Assembly (NCBI GenBank): GCA_027858295.1
Contig: JAQICZ010000004.1
Location: 1 to 64,000 of the forward strand
Direction: 5' to 3'
From: Nanobdellota archaeon
GTDB lineage: Archaea > Nanobdellota > Nanobdellia > Pacearchaeales > GW2011-AR1
DNA: 64,000 nt
Every line of letters begins with the position of its first letter. Within the stretch, counting starts at the first letter, position 1. Shown piece after piece: positions 59,234 through 64,000 of the stretch. Below the pieces are notes generated by a model. The model was not told the DNA's origin, ran no database searches, and saw only the letters and a list, made by a program, of their open reading frames with translations. The translations under genes were made by a program, and so were the position numbers.

Positions 59234-59770
59234 TTACTTCTTTTTCTTTGAAGCTTTTTTCTTTGAGCCTGCTTTTTCTGCTGCTTTTGCTGCGTGTTTT
59301 GGATTAACAACTACTGGTGTAACAATAGCTTTCCTTTCTTTAACAATCACAGAACCACCTGCAGTTTCTACTTTTTCGATAGCTGTTTTTGAAGCTTCAT
59401 AACAAGTTATTACTAACTTTTCTGTAACGTCTCCGCTTCCTAGAATCTTATATTTTGGAAGGACGATTGCATATCCGTCTTTTGTTTTCTTTGCAAACTT
59501 TGGAAGATTTGATGAAAGTTCGCCAACGTTAATTCTTTGCCCAATATCTCGAACTGTCTTCTTTGATGTTATACCTTGCTTACCGAAGTATCCATGCCCA
59601 TACATTTTTTGCACTAAAGTTTTTTTACTGTCACAACGTTTACCAGTTCCTGCCATTCCAACGCCACCTTTGTGACCAGAACCTCGCTTATTTTTTCTAG
59701 CTCCAGTACCAGTTGTACCCATGTTTTTTCCATGGTTTCTTGATGATTTTCTTCTCTTAATTGCTTTCAT
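59234..59770 (-). CDS. rpl15: Ribosomal protein uL15
   Basis: About 178 residues from ATG 59770. A longer frame to 59788 overlaps uL30 and adds six unlikely residues. SRNHGKNMGTTGTGARKNKRGSGHKGGVGMAGTGKR is the Gly/Arg-rich start of uL15, followed by the globular part (YKILGSGDVTEKLVI) and a Lys/Ala tail. Large-subunit assembly protein. Last gene of the spc-like block before the PRTase gap. Confidence 0.93.
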   Translation of the reverse strand: MKAIKRRKSSRNHGKNMGTTGTGARKNKRGSGHKGGVGMAGTGKRCDSKKTLVQKMYGHGYFGKQGITSKKTVRDIGQRINVGELSSNLPKFAKKTKDGYAIVLPKYKILGSGDVTEKLVITCYEASKTAIEKVETAGGSVIVKERKAIVTPVVVNPKHAAKAAEKAGSKKKASKKKK

Positions 59771-59771
59771 T

Positions 59772-60125
59772 TTATAGCATCCTCTCAATCAAATTTTCAA
59801 TTTCTTTGTTTTCACCAAGAACACCTTGTGGATAATGGAATTTTGTTTTAACTCCGCCCCTTGGGGGGTGTAATCTAAAGAATGGTTTTAAGTTTCCTTC
59901 AACATCCTTTTGCCCTCTAGCATCAACTAATTTTTTGTAAATATCTTTTGATATTTCACCAAAGGAGATAAAATCCCTCATCTTTTTGATCATTCCCATT
60001 TGGGCATCATTTGGATTATCAATAACTACACAAATATATTTTCTTCTAAGTCTTAATCTTGATAGAGTTTCCTTCACATCTTGATTTAATCCTACCTGTC
60101 CTTTAATCCTTATTGCTGCAATCAT
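59772..60125 (-). CDS. rpl30: Ribosomal protein uL30
   Basis: A 117-residue uL30: AAIRIKGQVGLNQDVKETLSRLRLRRKYICVVID is the core ferredoxin-like domain, then FFRLHPPRGGVKTKFHYPQG, the archaeal extension. It is shorter than many archaeal uL30 proteins (about 150), with the C-terminal helix trimmed. It overlaps the uS5 stop by 4 bp. Confidence 0.93.
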   Translation of the reverse strand: MIAAIRIKGQVGLNQDVKETLSRLRLRRKYICVVIDNPNDAQMGMIKKMRDFISFGEISKDIYKKLVDARGQKDVEGNLKPFFRLHPPRGGVKTKFHYPQGVLGENKEIENLIERML

Positions 60126-61012
60126 TTTCTGTTTGTCTCCCTTAATGCTTCAATACAAGCCTTTACTGTGTTGAATGTTGTTCTTGTTTTACCTGAAACC
60201 CTTGAATAAACATCTTTAACTCCGGCCATTCTTAATACCTTCTTTAATTCATTTGCGCAAACTAAGCCTGTACCTTGAGGTGCAGGAGTTAATCTCACTC
60301 CGACACTTCCTGATTTACCGTTAACTTCAAACGGAACTGTATGATTTTCAGGACAGTTACAATCGAATGCTGCACATCCTCTTGTTACTTTCATTATATT
60401 TAATTTTGATTTTCTAGTTGCTTTATCTCTTGCTGGAAGTGTTTCTCTAGCTCTACCCTTACCAATTCCAATATGTCCATCTTCGTCACCACACACAGCC
60501 ATTGCTGAAAAAGTTAAGACCCCACCTTCTTTAGTAATTCTTTGAGTTTGTCTCCATGCTCTTCTCTTTCCACCACCGAATTTACCTTTAGCTTGGCCCT
60601 GAGCAATTAAATCGATTTTTAATGTAAGTAATTTATCTACAATTTGTGGTTCCAAAATACATTTGTTACCATCAAGAATTTCATCAATATTCTTGATTTT
60701 CCCAGACTTAACATCTAAACCTAATTTTGTTTTTGGTGTCCAAGCTGCCATTATTTCTTCTGTTGTAGGTTCTCCTCTACGAGCATATTTCTTTGGCTTC
60801 CCTGATTCTTTTGCGGCTGTTTCTTTTTCGACTATTTCTTTAACAGCTTCTTCCTTTGCTTCAGCCTCAACTGCTACTTCTTTTTCAGTTTCTTCTTTAA
60901 TCATTTCTGTTGAAACTTCTTCTGGACTTTGAGCTTTCTCTTGTGCTACTTCTTCTGAAAGAGTACCATGAGCTTCTGCTGTTTTTTTAATTTCTTTGTT
61001 TTTTTCTGTCAT
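60122..61012 (-). CDS. rps5: Ribosomal protein uS5 with acidic N-terminal extension
   Basis: A 296-residue protein. Residues 1-75 are a Glu/Ala/Lys-rich low-complexity extension not seen in most uS5. The rest has the double-stranded-RNA-binding start (EEIMAAWTPKTKLGLDV, LKIDLIAQGQAKGKFGGGKRRAWRQTQRI) and the second domain with GVRLTPAPQGTGLVCANELKKVLRMAGV. It is involved in decoding fidelity. It is the central gene of the block, 1 bp after uL18. Confidence 0.93.
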   Translation of the reverse strand: MTEKNKEIKKTAEAHGTLSEEVAQEKAQSPEEVSTEMIKEETEKEVAVEAEAKEEAVKEIVEKETAAKESGKPKKYARRGEPTTEEIMAAWTPKTKLGLDVKSGKIKNIDEILDGNKCILEPQIVDKLLTLKIDLIAQGQAKGKFGGGKRRAWRQTQRITKEGGVLTFSAMAVCGDEDGHIGIGKGRARETLPARDKATRKSKLNIMKVTRGCAAFDCNCPENHTVPFEVNGKSGSVGVRLTPAPQGTGLVCANELKKVLRMAGVKDVYSRVSGKTRTTFNTVKACIEALRETNRK

Positions 61013-61013
61013 T

Positions 61014-61517
61014 TTATAATTTGTCTATTTTTGTTTTGATTTCACTAAATTTACTCGAAAAATCGTTTTTTAAACTCTTCCCTTCGATTCTTTCTTGTTC
61101 TGGGAAAGCTTCTTCTGAACATGAAATTTCAAGACCACCGTCGATTGCACCTTTCAAGAAAGCAAAAAGCTTTGTTTTGTGTAAAGTTCTTTGCATACCG
61201 AAGTCAACAATTGGTTGTTCCAAATTTTCTTTCAAAATTTTCTTTGCTGTTAAATATCCTGTTAGGTAAGAAGCAGTGATTGATTTTAGACTACCCTTGA
61301 ATTCTTCAGGCCAACCATATTTCAATAGAGCTTTTGAAGTTAATCCAAATATCATTGAATCTTGAGCTTCAAAACTGTTTACATATTGTACGATAACATA
61401 AGAGTTTGTCTTTCTAAAAACTAATCTTGGTCTATCGCTCTTCAATAATTTTACTCTTGAAGTATAATTAGTCTTCTTTTCCATTCTTCTTCTTCTTTGC
61501 ATTTTTTTCATTTTCAT
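61014..61517 (-). CDS. rpl18: Ribosomal protein uL18
   Basis: A 167-residue uL18 that binds 5S rRNA: a basic start (RRRRMEKKTNYTSRVKLLKSDRPRLVFRKTN), then VDFGMQRTLHKTKLFAFLKGAIDGGLEI. A little shorter than many archaeal forms. The first Met codons (61517, 61511) are both possible starts. It overlaps the eL19 stop by 4 bp. Confidence 0.93.
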   Translation of the reverse strand: MKMKKMQRRRRMEKKTNYTSRVKLLKSDRPRLVFRKTNSYVIVQYVNSFEAQDSMIFGLTSKALLKYGWPEEFKGSLKSITASYLTGYLTAKKILKENLEQPIVDFGMQRTLHKTKLFAFLKGAIDGGLEISCSEEAFPEQERIEGKSLKNDFSSKFSEIKTKIDKL

Positions 61518-61921
61518 TTTCTTAATCCTTCGATATATAACCTTAAATTTGCTTTACTTTTATATACTCTATTTCTAATTTTTTTTCTGATTTCAGTTGA
61601 TTCTTCAGTAGTTAATTTTCCTTGTTTCTTTAATTCTGAAACGTAGAATCTTAGCTTCCTTGTCATAATAACATATTCCTGTTTTCTTTTATTAACCTTT
61701 ACTTTAACTTTTCCGACTCCTCGTCTATTTTTTCTTGAAACATTAGTTTTTCTTCCTTTAACTTGTTTTACTTGAATTGCTCCAGACTTAACTAAGTCTC
61801 TAACATCTTGCTTTGTGATTGCTTCTCTAACTTCTGCTAGTCTTTCAACTACAAATGTTATCCTTCCTTTACCAACACCTAAAGTGTTTGCAGCTAATTG
61901 TTTTTTTATTACTAAGTTCAT
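61514..61921 (-). CDS. rpl19e: Ribosomal protein eL19
   Basis: A 135-residue eL19: IKKQLAANTLGVGKGRITF, then DVRDLVKSGAIQVKQVKGR and NRRGVGKVKVKVNKRKQEY are the family blocks. The long C-terminal helix is shortened compared with eukaryotes. Archaeal/eukaryotic-specific large-subunit protein. 4-bp overlaps at both ends of the gene show tight coupling in the operon. Confidence 0.95.
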   Translation of the reverse strand: MNLVIKKQLAANTLGVGKGRITFVVERLAEVREAITKQDVRDLVKSGAIQVKQVKGRKTNVSRKNRRGVGKVKVKVNKRKQEYVIMTRKLRFYVSELKKQGKLTTEESTEIRKKIRNRVYKSKANLRLYIEGLRK

Positions 61922-62277
61922 TTTTTAATTTCTTCCTTCTTTGATTTCTTTAAAAAAGATTCAACATTCAAGTTCTTAAAAGTTAAACCTAAGTCTTTTG
62001 CTTTTTTTACAACTTCTAGTTGTTTCCTTTTTCCTATTTTTCCTAAAATAAGAACATTATCTTTTGTTGCTTTTTCCAATTCAACAATATTATAAATTGA
62101 TATTGGAGCCACTTTAGTCTTTGTACCGAATCCGATTGAAACAACTGCTTGATAGCCCTTCCGCTTCTCTCGCATTTTATTATCTCTACCAGTTGGTTTT
62201 CTCCATTTGGCTTTCTTTCCTCGTCCGTTTCCGAACTTTGAATATCTTGCGCAATCTCTTCGTAAAAATGTTACCAT
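61918..62277 (-). CDS. rpl32e: Ribosomal protein eL32
   Basis: A 119-residue eL32: MVTFLRRDCARYSKFGNGRGKKAKWRKPTGRDNKMREKRKGY is the basic rRNA-binding start, followed by SIGFGTKTKVA and VLILGKIGKRKQLEVVKKAKDLGLTF. It lacks the N-terminal extra segment of some archaeal forms. Situated between uL6 and eL19, as in the standard archaeal spc order. Confidence 0.93.
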   Translation of the reverse strand: MVTFLRRDCARYSKFGNGRGKKAKWRKPTGRDNKMREKRKGYQAVVSIGFGTKTKVAPISIYNIVELEKATKDNVLILGKIGKRKQLEVVKKAKDLGLTFKNLNVESFLKKSKKEEIKK

Positions 62278-62279
62278 GT

Positions 62280-62822
62280 TTAAATCTCCTTTCCTGCTTT
62301 TTTAATTATGTAAATTCCGTCTTGAAATATTCTTTTATCTCTTCCTCTAATCTTTGTTGCAAATTCAAAGTTAGCGGCTGTTTGACCTGCAAGTTCCTTA
62401 CTTACTGATGTTACTGTAATCATCTCTTTATCAATTTTAATTTCTGAACCTTCAACAACTTGGCAAGTTCTATTAATTTTTTCTCCTAAAAAGTTTTTAA
62501 CAGTGATAGTCGAACCTTCTTGCTTAACAGTCATTGGAAAATGCCCTGAACAAATCTTTAGTTCATATACGAATTTCTCTTGAACACCTTTAATCATATT
62601 GTTAATATGCGCAGTAATTGTATTCATCATTTTCTTCTCAGTCTTTGTTGCAGTATCGCTTCCAATTTTTAGAGTCTTTCCTACTAATGAAACTTCTAAT
62701 CTTCCAAGGTTAAATGTTCTAACATTTTCTCCTTCATTGCCTTTTACGGAAATAGTATCTGCTTCTAAAGCTAAAGTTACATCTGCAGGCACTTCAATTG
62801 TACTCCAAATTGATTTTCTCAT
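62280..62822 (-). CDS. rpl6: Ribosomal protein uL6
   Basis: A 180-residue uL6 with its two repeated domains: IEVPADVTLALEADTISVKGNEG (domain 1), then VYELKICSGHFPMTVKQEGSTITVKNFLGEK (domain 2) and IRGRDKRIFQDGIYIIKK at the end. It sits near the factor-binding site. One base from uS8 upstream and 2 bp from eL32 downstream. Confidence 0.95.
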   Translation of the reverse strand: MRKSIWSTIEVPADVTLALEADTISVKGNEGENVRTFNLGRLEVSLVGKTLKIGSDTATKTEKKMMNTITAHINNMIKGVQEKFVYELKICSGHFPMTVKQEGSTITVKNFLGEKINRTCQVVEGSEIKIDKEMITVTSVSKELAGQTAANFEFATKIRGRDKRIFQDGIYIIKKAGKEI

Positions 62823-62823
62823 T

Positions 62824-63204
62824 TTAATAGAAGTACGCTAGTACGCAACCTCCAATTTTTTCTTCAGCAGCTTCTTCGTGAGTTAATAATCCCTTATTTG
62901 TTGAAAGTATCATAGTTCCTAAATTTCTTGCTGGCAAGTATCTTCTTCTATACTTTTCAATCTGATCTTTATTACAAGTATACCTTGGCTTAACGGATTT
63001 ACAATCTACTAAGTCTCCCAATGTAATTTCTAAAGATTTTTCTTTACTGTCAATCTTGTATTTCTTAACAGCTCCCTTTTGCTTCATAATCTTTAATACT
63101 TCGATTAGCAAGTTTGAAATAATCTTTACTTTGATTACATCTCTCTTCGCCTTTTTGGCGTTTCTCATCATGTTTAGTGCATCTGCAACTATATCGTGTG
63201 ACAT
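62824..63204 (-). CDS. rps8: Ribosomal protein uS8
   Basis: A 126-residue uS8: DIVADALNMMRNAKKAKRDVIKVK, then VKPRYTCNKDQIEKYRRRYLPARNLGTMILSTNKGLLTHEEA and GGCVLAYFY, the C-terminal signature. It binds helix 21 of 16S rRNA. Length standard (about 130). 17 bp downstream of uS14. Confidence 0.96.
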   Translation of the reverse strand: MSHDIVADALNMMRNAKKAKRDVIKVKIISNLLIEVLKIMKQKGAVKKYKIDSKEKSLEITLGDLVDCKSVKPRYTCNKDQIEKYRRRYLPARNLGTMILSTNKGLLTHEEAAEEKIGGCVLAYFY

Positions 63205-63221
63205 TTTATTTTTTCTCCTAT

Positions 63222-63452
63222 TTATGAATATTTTTGAAAACCAATTTCTGTAGCCATTTCTCTAAAGCAGTGTCTACAGAGTCCAATTCCGTATGATGAA
63301 ATGTGAGCTCCAAATCGCCCACACTTTTCACATTTCTTAGCCGCGACACCCATTGTCCGCTCTTTTGGCTTACAATGCTTTATGAACTTCGCTTTTACAG
63401 CTGGTTTTGCATTTAATTGATTAAAGTAATTTTTCCAATCGCTAGCTGTCAT
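63222..63452 (-). CDS. rps14: Ribosomal protein uS14, zinc-binding form
   Basis: A 76-residue uS14. The C-terminal half CEKCGRFGAHISSYGIGLCRHCF has two CxxC pairs for zinc, and ends FQKYS. The first 30 residues are a basic extension beyond the usual about 55-residue archaeal form. Begins 1 bp after the uL5 stop. Confidence 0.92.
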   Translation of the reverse strand: MTASDWKNYFNQLNAKPAVKAKFIKHCKPKERTMGVAAKKCEKCGRFGAHISSYGIGLCRHCFREMATEIGFQKYS

Positions 63453-63453
63453 T

Positions 63454-63963
63454 TTATATGAATCGGGTTTGGAACTTTTCTTCCATGAATTTAATTATTT
63501 CTTCTCGAGTGATTACTTGTCTTTTTGGAATTTTACCTTGTTTAATCTTTTTTAGTCTAACTCTTCTTCCTGCTCTCTTAAATACAACAGTTACATCTAA
63601 CCCCATAATACCAATCTCTCTTTGATAATCCATCCCTGGGATTTCAATATATTCTTTTATTCCAAATGAAAAGTTGTTTTCACTCATTTGTTTCCTTTTC
63701 AGTTGATTGTCTATTGCCAAAAGCATTCGTCTAATTGTTTCTTCTGGTTTTTTTCTGATTGTGATTACTGTTCCTGTTTCTAATCCAGGTCTTACACCCA
63801 ATCCCGGAATTCTCCTTGTTGACTTTGTCTTACAAGGCTTTCCTTCAGTTAGTAGCGCTAACAACTTATGGCCTTTTACTAAATACTCTCCAACCCCGCC
63901 GACACTAAGAACAACCTTCTCTATCTTAACTTCTCTCATTGGGTTTTGTTTTGTTTCTGTCAT
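63454..63963 (-). CDS. rpl5: Ribosomal protein uL5
   Basis: A 169-residue uL5: MREVKIEKVVLSVGGVG, TKSTRRIPGLGVRPGLETGTVITIRKKPEETI, and SFGIKEYIEIPGMDYQREIGIMGLDVTVVFKRAG. It binds 5S rRNA and contacts P-site tRNA. The gene just upstream ends right before its ATG, so the operon continues beyond the window. Confidence 0.95.
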   Translation of the reverse strand: MTETKQNPMREVKIEKVVLSVGGVGEYLVKGHKLLALLTEGKPCKTKSTRRIPGLGVRPGLETGTVITIRKKPEETIRRMLLAIDNQLKRKQMSENNFSFGIKEYIEIPGMDYQREIGIMGLDVTVVFKRAGRRVRLKKIKQGKIPKRQVITREEIIKFMEEKFQTRFI

Positions 63964-63964
63964 T

Positions 63965-64000
63965 TTATGCTAAAATCATTAAGTGTTTAATTAATACGTT
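63965..64000 (-). CDS. 3' end of the next operon gene, unidentified
   Basis: A minus-strand frame is open from the window edge to a TAA at 63965-63967, ending NVLIKHLMILA. It stops 1 bp before the uL5 start, matching the tight operon spacing. By archaeal order eS4 would be expected here, but the 11 residues visible do not let me identify it. Confidence 0.35.
   Translation of the reverse strand, partial: NVLIKHLMILA

Noticed and set aside
63965-64000. Calling the partial upstream gene eS4
   Set aside because: Position fits, but the 11 visible residues do not resemble an eS4 end I can recognise.

Overview
This is a stretch of an AT-rich archaeal chromosome, most likely from a DPANN archaeon of the Woesearchaeota/Pacearchaeota type. 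The archaeal assignment rests on the spc-type ribosomal block in archaeal order (uL5-uS14-uS8-uL6-eL32-eL19-uL18-uS5-uL30-uL15), together with PCNA, a histone, Cbf5, TrmY, prefoldin alpha, eL31, eL39 and eS19. The DPANN placement is inference. It rests on a single-polypeptide PriS-PriL primase, class II LysRS, a bacterial-type MetK, many small conserved membrane proteins and very mosaic intergenic DNA.

Layout. 0-3.4 kb: small conserved genes, a PD-(D/E)XK nuclease and PCNA. 3.6-14.7 kb: a cell-surface block on the minus strand, with two signal-peptide/Cys-rich anchored proteins, a 1,837-residue RCC1-repeat giant and its membrane partner, and a KaiC-like ATPase. 15-17 kb: fused primase. 18-23 kb: histone, a MazF-like gene with a probable frameshift, an HD hydrolase, a TrmB regulator, and a convergent RelE-like/AbrB-like pair. 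23-38 kb: housekeeping and nucleic-acid genes (LysRS, nitroreductase, RNase HI, acylphosphatase, HD hydrolase, TrmY, Na/Ca exchanger, Cbf5, radical SAM, ASCH, AlkD-like). 38-45 kb: two double-domain Lrp regulators, a cassette of tandem paralogues ending in a decayed copy, two base-excision glycosylases, and a diverged prenyl-synthase-like protein. 45-48 kb: eL31-eL39-eS19, a CRM protein and an NFACT-R protein. 48-49.7 kb: a diversity-generating retroelement (DGR) with truncated reverse transcriptase, template repeat and target gene. 50-58 kb: GT4 transferase, SpoIIM-like protein, eIF2B-like protein, MetK with a divergent HTH-CBS regulator, methyltransferase, prefoldin, an Oxa1-like protein and SecY. 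58.6-64 kb: a phosphoribosyltransferase and the ribosomal block.

Two things stand out. The first is the DGR at 47959-49725: the template copy and the variable copy at the 3' end of a target gene differ mainly at template adenines, while the reverse transcriptase has lost its N-terminal half and carries a frameshift. The second is a mosaic of hairpin-forming repeats filling almost every gap. A composite element recurs more than 15 times, with shorter hairpin modules inserted at the same internal points in different copies. Stems change sequence but keep pairing. A separate 7-nt tandem microrepeat is scattered through the gaps and occurs once inside an HD-hydrolase gene.

No tRNA, rRNA or CRISPR array was recognised. 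Family calls come from reading motifs by eye; no database search was run.
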